From Diphasiastrum complanatum (Eukaryota; Streptophyta; Lycopodiopsida; Lycopodiales; Lycopodiaceae), in contig CM055111.1 in assembly GCA_029204225.1 (NCBI GenBank), positions 26,257,540-26,321,539 of the forward strand: a stretch of DNA of 64,000 bases. The letters run 5' to 3'. The translations under genes were made by a program, and so were the position numbers. Shown here one piece after another: positions 10,614 to 23,438 of the stretch (the stretch's first letter is position 1; every line of letters starts with the position of its first letter). A model generated the notes under the pieces. It saw only the letters and a program-made list of their open reading frames with translations, did no database searches and was not told the origin of the DNA.

Positions 10614-13203
10614 ATGGATGCTAGCTCCAACACAGGCGTAAGTTGGAAGGTTCGCGCTACCATCCGACTTGACACAATTCAGTCTTTTTTGGATCGTTGC
10701 AAGTTGGGCAAGTTGAAAGTGGTCCCATCCATTGTTCTATCGGATATCAGCACTGAATTTGTGAATTCCATCCACACATTGACTGATGTTGATTTCAAGG
10801 TTACTCTGCATAACGATTCATTTACAATCAATGAAGACGTTTTTTCTATAGCACTTGGACTTCCAAAAGATGGCTCAGCCAATCCTACATCCAAGAACTC
10901 TGTAGAAGAGAAAAATTATTTTCTATCAAATTGCTTTGTACCAAGTAAGGGGTACAAAATCACAATGGTGAAGGATGCGTAGTTGAAATTTTTATGCAAG
11001 TATGCAAATCAAGTGTTGCTTATAACTAATGCTGATGCAACTATTTTAGCACAGAATTTTGGCTACTTGTTGGATGCATTGGTGGGCTAGCCAGTTTGTT
11101 TTGGAACAATTGCTTACAAAGCATTTCTACATTGGATTAAATATTATGGCACGTCGAATGGTTATGACTATTGATTTATCTAACCTGATGCAGCCTACTT
11201 TTGTTACAACCAACACCTACTGCAGCCATGGAGGTTGACACCGCAATAGTCCAGAAGGAATTTGATTTGGATGCTGCTATACAAGTTATACCAGACTCCT
11301 CCACTGCACTCGACACTATGGTAGTCATCCCAATTGTAGACGGGTCTTCTCAAAAGACAAAGAGCCCCACCCCTACAAAAGATGAAAACACAATTTCTGA
11401 TATGCCAAGTTCTGCTATGCCAGACAAAGACAAAAAAATTGTCGATGATGATGTCATAGGTGCCGATGAAGAAGAAAAAGAGAATCTATACCGGTGGTAT
11501 TAGCAAATCTCAGCCTGAGCAAAGCAGATTGTTGAACAAGTCCATGCTTATGACATGCATATTCAACAAAGCATGATGAAATTATTTCGAACGTCTAGCG
11601 AGATGTCGAATGATATCAAGTTATCCAATGAGAAGATTGCATCTCTGGAAGCAGGAAACAAGTTGCTGCTTGAAAGAAATCAATCACTCAGACGAATGCT
11701 CTAGCAGTCGACACAAGAAGCTGAGGTGTATAAAGCCAACAATAAGGCTATTTAGGCCAAGTCTGCAAATTTGCAGAAATTTTTTTATTCTTTGCAAGCT
11801 GATTTTAATAAGGTCAATGCAGAAAAGACAGCTCTGCAAGATGAGACCACTAGAAGAATAAAGACAAAAACTGCCTTATAGCTATGCAGCAGTTCCGGAT
11901 CAACTCAAATTGATCCCCTTAAGTTACAGAGTCTTCAAGACCAGATGCTCAAAAATTTTCAAGTCGAGTTTCTTATTCCGCTCGAGAACAACAAAGCCTT
12001 AGTCGAAGAAGAACTTGTTGAGCTGAAGGAACGACTGACTCTATTCAAACCTGTTTTGGCCAGATGCTCACGATGAATATTTGTAGGCTTTGGAAAAGGT
12101 TGAAATTCTTTCTAAGCAGCTCCAGTCCACTCAAAATTGTTTGGGAGTTGCTGATGATTTGGAGTATGCTGAAGCATGTATAAAAGCCTCTGATCTTCAA
12201 AAGGAGGTTGTCGACCTGAAGCAGCAACTAGAAGTCGAAAAGCTTGCTACAGAACTTCACAACCAAGATGTTGTTGAGGCGCTGCCTAAGACAAAACGAA
12301 CAAGAAGAAACCAATCGAAGGTATGTGCGAAACGCTTTAAAGTTTTTTTTGAATGATTCTGGAAGTGGAGTCCACACTATCTTAACGTTGAATTGTAATG
12401 GCATGTCGATTATTTGATGCTACCAGGGCACAGTAGGCATTGCATTCAAGGACTGGCTAACTATTTGGGAAAAAGAAGATTTTCTCTGGTCATGGGACCA
12501 ACTTAGCATAGAGCAAAAGGTTTGTCTATGTTGGGCCATAATCTAGGGTAAATTTAAGATTTTGCCATTTGGGTCAGTCGAATTGTTCATAGATTCCTCC
12601 TCCATGTATGTTTTAAAATACATCCAAATAAAGGAGTATCAATTATTTAAGCACGACGATACGAAGCGAAAGTTTTGGAGGAGGCATGCTTAATTCAAGT
12701 TGTACTTACCAAAAGGTTGTGCCAACATAAATGAATTCGACGATGCAGGTCTTTTGTTGAATATCAACATGGCGTACCCAGAGCTGTATGGCATATGTAA
12801 TGACTAGGAGCACAACTTTTCTCACTACCTTGCATAAATCAAGCATAATCTATAGGATCGAGGGAAATCTCGCGAATATAAATTATTCTATACTTATACA
12901 TATTGGCAGTTTGGAACATTTGCAGCAAAGACATTATTTTTCATTCAGAATTTATTTGTAAAGTGTAAGTTTGTACAATTTTCATCTTGTTTGTTCGAAC
13001 AAATTACACTACGAAAAGATTCTGAAGAAGACTTCCAATTAGTACATGAACTATTTGATGGAACTTTACTTCCTGTAAGGTTAGCAGAATTCGGCAACTT
13101 ACCTATCGGAAGATATACACGAGCAAAAGAAGAAATATTATTGCTCGACTGCCAAGGAGATTTACAGTTGGCACAACAATTACATGATGATATGAATACA
13201 TAA
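10614..13203 (+). pseudogene. Extra ORF of At1 (coiled-coil protein of unknown function), degenerate
   Basis: Start ATG at 10614 (MDASSNTGVSWKVRA). The N-terminal domain (RLDTIQSFLDRCKLGKLKV, then FVNSIHTLTDVDFKVTLHND and DVFSIALGLPKDG) aligns along its length with At2 residues 20-150. It is followed by an acidic, Thr/Asp-rich linker, a coiled-coil region (about 11,600-12,290) and a C-terminal domain with WEKEDFLWSWDQLSIEQK, LPFGSVELFIDSSSMY and INEFDDAGLLLNINM. The last exon-like stretch 12991-13203 (EEFGNLP-like and QLAQQLHDDMNT) ends at TAA. Many stops and shifts interrupt it. Family unknown; by position it corresponds to the 3' ORF of Athila elements. A preceding leader at 10400-10613 is pyrimidine-rich, as in At2. 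Confidence 0.7.
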
Positions 13204-13573
13204 TATTTTTTCCAAATTCTTCTTGTATATGTTGCTGATTATGTGATGTTGAGCTCTCATATTTGAATGATGTTCAAAGACAATTCAATCTTGATGTTTG
13301 CTCAAACACATTTCAAATCAACCCACTCAACATTTGCATTAGAAGAGTTCTAAATCCAAAAAAGACCCTTTGTAAAGATTCTTTTTATATTTTTTCACAA
13401 TTTTTTCTTACACATGGACCAATCAAAACACTCAAATTTGAAATCTACGTAACGTAACTTTTTGAGTCCACATTTCGATTCCACACTAAAAATGGCATAA
13501 CTTTTTACTGGTAAGTCCAAATTTAGCAGAGTTTTGTGCATTGGAAAGCGCTTCACGAGGATGTTTCACATTT

Positions 13574-13584
13574 GAGGAGGGGGA
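13574..13584 (+). other. Polypurine tract of At1
   Basis: GAGGAGGGGGA precedes TA and the LTR start TGTGATGCC at 13587. The same arrangement occurs in At2 (26567-26580) and At3 (50288-50300). Confidence 0.75.
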
Positions 13585-13586
13585 TA

Positions 13587-14951
<1,365 letters not shown>

Positions 14952-15102
14952 CTAACCTGAATAGATGTCGCATATGAATCTTGTGAGAAAGTCATATTTG
15001 TTTATAAAGTCGTTTCCTTTGAAGAGTGATAATGAGCGATTTTTGAGTCTAGTTATTGCCATAACAGTGATAGCATAAAAAGCCATGTCAATCAAGATAC
15101 AT

Positions 15103-15673
15103 TTACGTATGACCAAAATGAGATGCTAAGGCAATGATAAGACGTAGCGTAGTCCACTTAGCCACTGGAGCAAATGTCTCTTCATAGTCAATTCCTTTGC
15201 TTTGCTCATAACCCTTCACTACTAGGCATGTCTTATGCTTTGCTATCATGCCATCCGCATGAAACTTTGTTCTAAACACCCATTTGTTGTCAATGGGTTT
15301 CTTTCCAAGTGGTAGATCAACCAACTGCCATGTATCATGCTTGTGGATGGATTCTATTTCCTCTTCCATTGCCCTTTGCCATTCTTTGTGATCTTTTGCC
15401 TCATCAAAAGTTGATGGCTCTCGACACTTCAAAATGTCACTCATTAGGGCATAGTTCACATGATAACGATCAGGAGACTTCCTTTCCCGCGTTGATCTTC
15501 TCACTTCTCCTTGTGTGCTAGATCCTGGTTGATTTAGCTTTGCATCCTTCATGATCTTTTCATACCATTTTGGTATCTTAGATTCAGGTGATACACTACC
15601 CGGAGAGTATGTATCCCAAGGAGTGTCTAAGTAATGTCTCTTACTTCCAACCAGTTTCTCCTTTATTGCTCCT
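15103..15673 (-). pseudogene. Co3 copia polyprotein, distal part (linker and start of reverse transcriptase)
   Basis: This is the downstream portion of the minus-strand Co3 polyprotein, cut off from the rest by insertion of At2. It begins with the target duplication and reads a Ser/Arg-rich linker, then reverse transcriptase: WQRAMEEEIESIHKHDTWQL, KPIDNKWVFRTKFHADG, IDYEETFAPVAKWTTLRLII. At about 15110 the protein match stops abruptly after ALASHFG, so the catalytic YVDD part and RNase H are missing. The codon frame is in register with the upstream part at 27832 once At2 and one target duplication copy are removed, and the 570-bp stretch has no stop. Confidence 0.9.
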
Positions 15674-16919
15674 TGTGATGCCACGCAAATGTCAAAAATT
15701 GAATATCAATATAAATATGGCATAATATACTCGAAAATGAAGATATGAGCTGGTTAAGTATAAGTCATGAAGAGGCCTAAGTCATTTTTTGAGACTATAT
15801 CTCCTAGGTACTTGCCTTATAAATTAAGGGCTAGACCTTTAATAGGAAAAGACATCGCCTTGGATAACCCTTAACTAGGTCGTCCATACGAAACGACTAG
15901 TTATGAAAAGACATGTTAAACTAGAGTAACTTTAACTCATAGCTAAGTATACCTCTTATGGTATAGTTGAATGTATTTTCAGTTTAATTCCTAACTAGAC
16001 CCTTTCACGGGAGCAACGCACCTATTGTTTAAGAGGTGTGTTTGTTCGCCCCGTAGAACATATATTGATTTCACACTTCAGTCTCAATCATTGAGAGAGA
16101 AGAGTTTATGCTTATGTAAGAGATTGAAGAAGTGAATAGAGTTCTGTGAGTTATTCTCTCTTATCTCTGTTCTCCGCACTGCTGAGTGTGAGTGATCTTG
16201 AGTCTGCTAACAATCTCTAACGCATTTCATGAATTACTCTTTGATCAGACAGAGGCTCTAGTGCATTACAATCATTTGCTGTGTTTCCGTAAAGCATGCT
16301 CTAAAGAACTGTCTTAAAATCATCTTATTCATCTGTCGCGAATACTTTCTTTTCAACACTCGAATAATGTCTATCTTTGTGCAGTCTAGCACGATCATTG
16401 AATTAAGTTGTATGTATACAAATGAGATGACAGTCCCTATCTGAAGAATTGAGTCTTTGATCTGTTTTCCTGATTGGCATTGACATAAGTTTCTAACGTG
16501 CTCTTTAACCATTAAGTTGGGCTTTAGTTGTTAAGGACTATTGTCTAGGAATAAATAGTTCGCGAACTCGATTAATTAATTGTCTGCGCAGTCGCGAATA
16601 CATAAAACGATTCTTGATTCTCTGTTGACACCTTAGTCAGCCAGAGTGTAGTCTGCTGTACTACTCTGATAACATTTCATTTGTAGAATGCGCTTCCTTC
16701 AATTCGATAGAGGCCAGATTGTTGTTCTGAATTCATTAACATTACTCATTCAAAATATAAGTAATACTGGTTACTTTTTAATGTCTGTCGACAACCAGAA
16801 TAACATTCGAAACCACCTGCCATAATTACACCAAAAACATAACTTTCTAACGCTATCATCTGTGAGAACGATACTTTTCACTACAAAATCTATATTAACC
16901 CTGTTGGTATAGCACGACA
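15674..16919 (+). repeat. 5' LTR of At2
   Basis: It begins TGTGATGCCACGC and ends TAGCACGACA. A TATAAAT box lies near 15812. A short GAGAGAGAAGAG seed lies at about 16092. CGCGAA words recur near its right half (for example around 16335 and 16560-16590). Length 1,246 bp, equal to the 3' LTR. Confidence 0.95.
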
Positions 16920-16931
16920 TATACCAATTTT

Positions 16932-16949
16932 TGGCGCCATTGTCGGGGA
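16932..16949 (+). other. Primer binding site of At2, tRNA-Asp type
   Basis: TGGCGCCATTGTCGGGGA differs at two positions from TGGCGCCGTTGCCGGGGA, the common primer site of plant Athila/Tat gypsy elements. It begins 12 bases after the LTR end. Confidence 0.85.
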
Positions 16950-17000
16950 TAGTTTAGGAAAGTTATAAGAAATCTGAAGATCCATTTCCATCTCTAATGT

Positions 17001-19121
17001 ATGTCAGATAGAGAATCGAGATTAGAAAGATACCGGAAGCTTAGAGAGGAGTTTTTACGAAGACAGAGTGAAAGTACTAGTCGTAGAAATGTAGATGAAA
17101 TCACTGCCCAGTTACTTGAACTCTTAATTATGTTCGGTATGGAGGGTCCTGCTGCACGCTTCACTTCTATCTCTAAAATTAAATATGATTATTTTAAAAG
17201 GACCAGTTCCGATGATGCAGATAGCTATGTCTCACAATTTGAGTTAATAGCCAATGCAAATAATGAGGGAACTGACGTAGACAAACTACAAATTTTCCCT
17301 AGTTTGCTAAGAAAGCAGGCGCGTATCTGGTATAGTCAGTTAGAACCAGGCCGTGTAGGAACCTGTTACCTGTTGAAATATGCGTTTCTGAACCAGCTTA
17401 GAGAGATAGGTTACAAATCTAGAATTCTTGGATGACTGAACAATGTTCAGAAGAAGAGTAAAGAATCTCTTTGCAAATATACACGTAAGGTTAAAAACCT
17501 CATAGGAAAACTAACCGGTGTATATCCCGTAGATATGCGAATCGAATGGTTTTTGGCGGGTCTACCACCAAAGATTGATCAATACTGCAAACAAGGGGAC
17601 ATGAACTCCTTAGCAGCTATTATCGCTAGTGTAGAAAATTTTGAGACTTCGAAATTAGCGCGAAAGTGACGATCAATGAAGAAATCTCGAAAGTCTAAGA
17701 CAGATTTCAGTGACAGCGATGATGATTCAGATTTTGATTCCAGTAGTAGATCTTCAAGCTCGAAATATGAAAGTAGTGATTCATCGGAATCAGATGTTGA
17801 CAAAGGAGAGAAAAAGAATAAATGACGAACTAAACAAAAGGACGACACGAAAGTTGTCGAGGATAAGTCGTCAACTTCCAAAGTGAAAAAGCTTTGGAAA
17901 AGTAATATGGCTGATCTTAATAAAAAATTTAATGACTTGAAAGTGCAGATCTCAGAAGTTGCACATAAAAGACCAAAGGCGTCTTCTTCTAACTCAGGAA
18001 TGTGGTGTATAAAATGTGGAACATCTGGACACACCAAGAAAGACTGCACTTCTGTTAATGTCAAATACATTGAAGATCCTGCCCAGGAAGTACTTTTTAT
18101 TTTTCAGAATGATGCGACTACTAACTATGTACAGGGTGCTGCAGCATCAGTCCAGTAGGACAGACCCAAATTCCCACCAAGAAGACATAATCCTCCTGAA
18201 TTTGTTGGACCAACGAAGTCTCAAACCTCAAATGAACCAGTTTCGGGTAGCTGCTACAACTGTGGAGAGCTGAGATATTTCTCTTCTGACTGTCCTCGAC
18301 CACAGAAGCCAATTGGTTACGTACCATTATGCTCGAATTGTAGAGAACCTGGTCACAAGTATCCTGGATGCCCTCAGCCGCAGAAGCCGCGACCCAAATA
18401 TCAGTATGTACCAACACCAACTGCTGCATACACGAAAGCGAAAGCTGCGACAGATGTTGTTGTATAGAGAATTGATGTTATTGAAGGAAAATTGGCAAAG
18501 ACTGAAGATCAATCCTGGCCAAGTGACGTGGAAAAGATTTATAAAGTCACCACGAGAAACAAAAGCTCATCGAAACCTGATCAGAAATCTTCGACAAAGC
18601 GCAGAAAATCCGCAAAGACAAAATCTTCTAGCAAGATGACAAACAAATCCACAACTAAAGAAGACCTCAAGGATGACCCTGACTATGACCGTGATGCTGC
18701 GAAGTTATTTGTAAAAGATATCTTGGCAGAAGCAAAGGAAATCATCGACGCTGAACTAAAGACTGCTCCTGCAAAGAAGGTGGCTGCTTTCGAGGAAGAA
18801 GACGAAGAAATCGCGAAGACGAAATTGTCTAGTGTTGTTATTGATAAACCAAACTCAAAATCAAAGACAAAAGAATATGACATCGTAACTGATATCGGAT
18901 CTCTTCGACCAAACATTAATTTTGAACAGCTGTTGGCAGATAATACTTATTACAGAAAGCAGCTGAAAGGCCTTTCTGTGCCTAAGAAGAAGAAAAAAAT
19001 TTCTCTGCCAGATGCTGGTGTTTTGTCCATTGATTTAGGTGATCTCGGTGCACCTGAAATTGATGCTACTATTGCAAGATGCCTGATCAAAAAGTGCCAA
19101 TTGACTCTGGTTCCAGTGTAA
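17001..19121 (+). pseudogene. At2 gag polyprotein with three zinc knuckles
   Basis: From ATG 17001 a single frame continues to 19121 through in-frame stops (near 17433, 17668, 17823, 18157 and 18465). The N-terminal half is a gag capsid-like region (ENFETSKLARK at its end). A Ser/Asp-rich linker follows, then three knuckles: CIKCGTSGHTKKDC (near 18007), CYNCGELRYFSSDC (near 18260; its metal-binding His is replaced by Tyr) and CSNCREPGHKYPGC (near 18335). A Lys/Ser-rich and acidic tail of about 210 residues follows, with AKLFVKDILAEAKEII and a PKKKKKISL nuclear-signal-like stretch. The protein would coat element RNA. Three knuckles and a long charged tail are more than the usual one or two knuckles of gypsy gags. 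Confidence 0.85.
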
Positions 19122-19560
19122 ATATAATAATAGAATACACAACTCATGATCTGGGGCTAACTGACATTCAACCAACACAGCGAAACATCAAGTTAGCTGA
19201 TTCGACACGATGAAAACCTGTTGGTGAGCTGAAGGATGTCACTGTCTACATTCAAGCCAAGCCATTCACCATGAATTTCATTGTTATCAAACCACTCGAT
19301 TTGTCATCCTATTCTGTGCGACGACCTTGGCTTTATCAATCAAATCTAGTGTACATTGGAAATCCAGAGAGCTAAGATTTTAGACTGGTGAGACCAATAA
19401 CCGAGGTAAGCCAGCAGAACAAATCATAACTTGGAGTCGTGACAAATATGAAGGTGAAACTCCTTCGTCTGACACCAGTTTTACATCAGAAGAATCTTCG
19501 TATGCCTCGAATATTTTTTTTTATAAATCTGATATTGAAGTGCAGTACTTTGAATGTTAT
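19095..19560 (+). pseudogene. At2 aspartic protease region
   Basis: Overlapping the end of gag in another frame, the translation reads PIDSGSSVNIII at about 19097, with the DSG catalytic triad of retropepsins, followed by LGLTDIQPT and YSVRRPWLYQ. Stops at about 19213 and 19374 break it. The overlap with gag suggests that a frameshift originally separated gag and pol, but decay makes this uncertain. Confidence 0.65.
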
Positions 19561-21227
19561 GAGAATGTTGATGATGAAGAATTCTTCGATGTCTGCAACA
19601 ATGAAGCTGATGTTTCGTATGAAGAAATTAATGTTGCAGACACAAACTCGAAAGAGTCTGACGATTCGAGTGACAAATTTGAATACGAATTTGGTAACAA
19701 GAACCAGGTTGATGAAAAAAAAACATCTATGGAGTCAACCATGCACGAAATTCATGGCCATATCAAGGCCAGTATGACTGAAGGTATCATCTTACCATAT
19801 TCTACTGAACTGATTCAACTTGCATTTGGCAGATTTGTGCATGTTTCAAAGTCACTTGGAGAATCTGAGTTGGCGGAATTCACTGAACTATTAAAGGAGT
19901 ATCAAGATGTTTTTGCCTGGTCGCTCGACGATTTGAAGGGTATACCTGCAGAATTTGGAGAGCATCGAATTGATCTGAAGGAAGATGTTGTACCTGTTTG
20001 ACAAAGATAGTATCCTCTCAATCCTAAATACTCTCTAATGGTCAAGGACAAACTAACAAACACCTTAAGGCAGGTATAATATATCTCGTCTTAAGTAGTG
20101 AATGGGTTTCACCCATTGTTGTTGTCCCGAAAAAGAAGACTGGCAAAATACGAATGTGCCAGGATTTCCGAAAACTCAATGCTACCACCAGGAAGGACCA
20201 TCATCCTTTGCCTTTTACTGATTCCATCCTAGATCAGGTTGCTAGTCAAGAGCGTTACCGTTTCTGTCATGGCTTTTCTGGATATAATCAGGTGGGAGTG
20301 CGAAAGGAGGATCATTCAAAGACCACATTCATGACGGATTGGGACACTTATGCCTACAACAAAATGCCCTTTGGTCTTTGTAACGCTCCAGTGACTTTTC
20401 AGCGAATCATGATGTTAATTTTCACTGCCTTCCTGAGAACTTTTCTCGAAATATTTATTGATGATTTCCGTGTGTACAGTGATATAAAGACACACATGCA
20501 GAAGCTGAAATTAACATTGCAACGGTGTCGAGATACTTGTTTATCTCTTCATCCAGAGAATTGTTTTTTTGGTATGAAAGAAGGAATATTGCTCGGACAC
20601 AGAATATCTAACAGAGGAATAGAAGTCGAGCTTATAAAGAACCTCCTGATACCAACCAATTTGTGTGAACTAAGAGCTTTCTTAGGACATGTTGGCTATT
20701 ACAGGAGATTTATTCAAAATCATGCTTCTATTGCTGCCTCTCTTACACATCTACTGAAGAAACAAGTGGAATACTTGTGGACGAATGAACAACAGAAAGC
20801 ATTTGAAGATCTTAAGCAAAGGTTGATCAATGTTCCTATTCTGAGACCACCCAACTGGGCTATTTTATTTCACAGTTATGTGGATGTTTCTGCATTTGCT
20901 ATTGGCGTCTGTCTAAGCCAGAAGGACAAGCAGAAGAAGGGTCATCTCATCTACTATGCGAGTCGACAGCTCAATGCATCAGAGAAAAATTATTCGGCTA
21001 CAGAAAGGGAAGCACTTGGCATGATTTTCACTGTTAAAAAATTTCGACATTATTTGTTGGAATATGCATTTATTTTTCATGTGGATCATTATACTCTTAA
21101 GTATCTTGTAAATAAACCAGATCTATCAGGACGAATTGTTCGATGGATTCTACTTCTGCAAGAATTCACTTATCAAGTAGAGCTTCGTCAAGGAAAGTAT
21201 CATACAAATGTTGATTATCTATCGTGA
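19560..21227 (+). pseudogene. At2 reverse transcriptase and RNase H
   Basis: A Glu/Asp-rich linker (19560-19860) leads to LLKEYQDVFAWSLDDLKGIP (near 19890), the usual start of a gypsy reverse transcriptase. After a broken stretch (19998-20150) a long open segment 20154-21227 carries MCQDFRKLNATTRKDHHPLP, MPFGLCNAPVTFQ, the active site FIDDF, GILLGHRISNRGIEV and AFLGHVGYYRRFI. RNase H follows with VDVSAFAIGVCLSQ, YYASRQLNASEKNYSATERE and FHVDHYTLKYL. The FRKLNATTRKDHHPLPF pattern is typical of the Athila branch. The 357-residue segment itself has no stop, so decay here is lighter than in gag. Confidence 0.92.
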
Positions 21228-22557
21228 CTCAGCACTGGAAAAATTGAAGATCCTATCAATGATGATTTTCAGATGAACATTTATTTGAGATTTCATCTAA
21301 AAATTCGTTATATTCTGATATCATTACTTATCTCAAGAATCAGATATATCCGGATGATTATGATTTGGAGCAAAAGACAGTTTTTCAATATAAGGGAGCA
21401 CCTTATACAATTATTAACAATGTTCTGTACAAGCTTGGTGTAGATCATCAGCTTCGAAGATGTCTCGAAACCGAAGACATTAAAAAGGTCGTTAAAGCCT
21501 TACACTCAGAAGATGCTGGTGGACATTTTGCTTTGAAGAACACAGTTAATAAGATATTGACTGCCAATTATTGCTCGCCAACAATGTTCAAAGATGTATC
21601 AAACTTTATTCGTTCATGTGATCAATGTCAAAGATCTTGTAAGCCTACAAAATCAATGAATTGGCCGTTGACACCAATCCTTCCTCTTGCACCATTCGAG
21701 AAGTGGGGGATTGACTTTGTCGGTCCAAATAAACCTATTACCCGACATACAAAATGTCAATATATTATAGTTGCAACAGATTATGCTACAAAGAACGTGG
21801 AAGCAGAGGCGACAAAAAGAAATGATGCAAAAACTGTCACGACGTTCTTATTCAAAAGTATTATCACCAGATATGGTTGTCCACTCGAACTAGTAAGTGA
21901 CCGAGGTACACATTTTTTAAATGACACTATACGGTTGTTGACAAGTTATTTTCTTATCAACATAGAAAAACTACGCCGTATAATCCAAAAGCAAACGGGT
22001 TGACAGAAAGAGCTAATGAAATTTTATGTAAGATCCTGACTAAAATTACTATTGCACACGCAACGGATTGGGATCAGAAACTACCATCAGTTCTTTGGGC
22101 TTATCGTAATACAGAGAAAATCACGACGAAACAGACACCATATTTTCTAACATATGGTATGCATCCTATTCTGCCAATTGAAATTGAGGTCAAAACTTTT
22201 CGTATCCAAGCTCAATGAACAAATGTAGAATGTATAAACGAAAGGTTGACTAATATTGAAGAACTAGCTGAAGCTCGTGAGTCTTCACAAAAATTAACGA
22301 AGGAAATCCAAGAACAAAGAAAGAAGAAATATGACAGTCATATAAAAAAATCTGATCTTAAAGCTGATGATTATGCATTGATATATGACAGTCGCCATCA
22401 AAAGTTCCCAGGAAAACTCCATATGTGATGGCTTGGACCTTTTAAAGTCATAGAGGTATTTGACAATGGTTATGTGCAACTTCAATCACTTGAAGGGGAA
22501 CTGTTACCTACACGTATTAACGGGACCAGACTAAAAAATACTACCTTTGACCAGAAT
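21228..22557 (+). pseudogene. At2 integrase
   Basis: After one stop and shift, 21300-22003 reads the zinc-binding head (HSEDAGGHFAL, then CDQCQRS) and the catalytic core: WGIDFVGP near 21715, VSDRGTHFLND near 21893, and, after a stop at 22001, TERANEILCKIL with the third acidic residue. LTKEIQEQRKKKYDSH follows. The tail near 22430-22557 reads GPFKVIEVFDNGYVQLQ and NGTRLKNTTF, the usual end of Athila/Tat pol before the 3' spacer. Stops at about 22001, 22216 and 22426 disable it. The D,D,E arrangement remains visible despite the breaks. Confidence 0.9.
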
Positions 22558-23438
22558 TTTATTTATTTATTTATTTTATTCTTATTATTTTCTAGTATTT
22601 TTCTGATAATGTTTGCGACTTTTTTTTTTTTCTTTTCTAAAAAATTTTCTAGAAATTTTCGTGAACTTTTCTACCACTATTCAACATTTGTTCAAACTGT
22701 TTCGTGAATTTTTCGAGAATTTTTCTTGTCTTCTCTCAAATCTTTTAAGTTATTTTTCAAAGTATTTTCGAGAACTTTTTGAGAAACTTTCGCGACACTC
22801 TAACTGTGAACTGAAACTTGTCATTTTTTTTTTTCTTTCGAGAGTTTTTCTAGAATTTTTCTAGTATTTTTTTTCTCCAGTTTTTCGAAATTTTTTCTAG
22901 GATCACGTTTAACATTGTCGAGAATTTTCTGTGAAGCTCTATATCATTTTCTAGAATCTCTCAAGAATGTTTCGCAAAATATTCTAGAAACTTTCTAGTA
23001 TCCTTCGAGAATCTCTCAATCTACCTTTTCGAAAATCTATCTACCTACTTTTTACATCCCTCTATTGAAGATGATGGCCACGTGATCCTCATTATTCACA
23101 CATGTGTACGCTCACATATCAAAACAGATATTGTTTTTTCTTAATTTATTTGTTTTCTTTTCAAAAACGGTCTTCTGTCATTAAAGATCGATCTGTCAAA
23201 TCATAGTTTCAGACACTGACCCATGCACGTACTCCATAAATGAAAGTGCCAGATGCAAGTCACCATGCCACGTCATCATCCCTTCCACATCGCTACTGCA
23301 TATCAGAGTTATTTTTCATTTTTCTTCCTTACACTTTTTGCCTACGATTTTATGCTTTTCTGTGCACATTCTCTTTGCGATCAAAGCATTCATTTGCGAC
23401 CTATTGCAATCTACGAGCTTTCGTGAAAAATTCGAACA
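22558..23438 (+). promoter_or_regulatory. Pyrimidine-rich spacer with nine TTCnnGAA dyads before the extra ORF
   Basis: The stretch is T-rich and non-coding. Between 22647 and 23011 the 8-mer TTCnnGAA occurs nine times: TTCTAGAA at 22647, 22848, 22949 and 22982; TTCGTGAA at 22658 and 22701; TTCGAGAA at 22712, 22767 and 23004. This is the core dyad recognised by plant heat-shock factors. The spacing is irregular, so it is not a classical continuous heat-shock element. Sequence 23160-23438 looks like a leader (pyrimidine tracts, then CAATGG at the ORF start). A promoter role for the extra ORF is inference. Confidence 0.45.
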
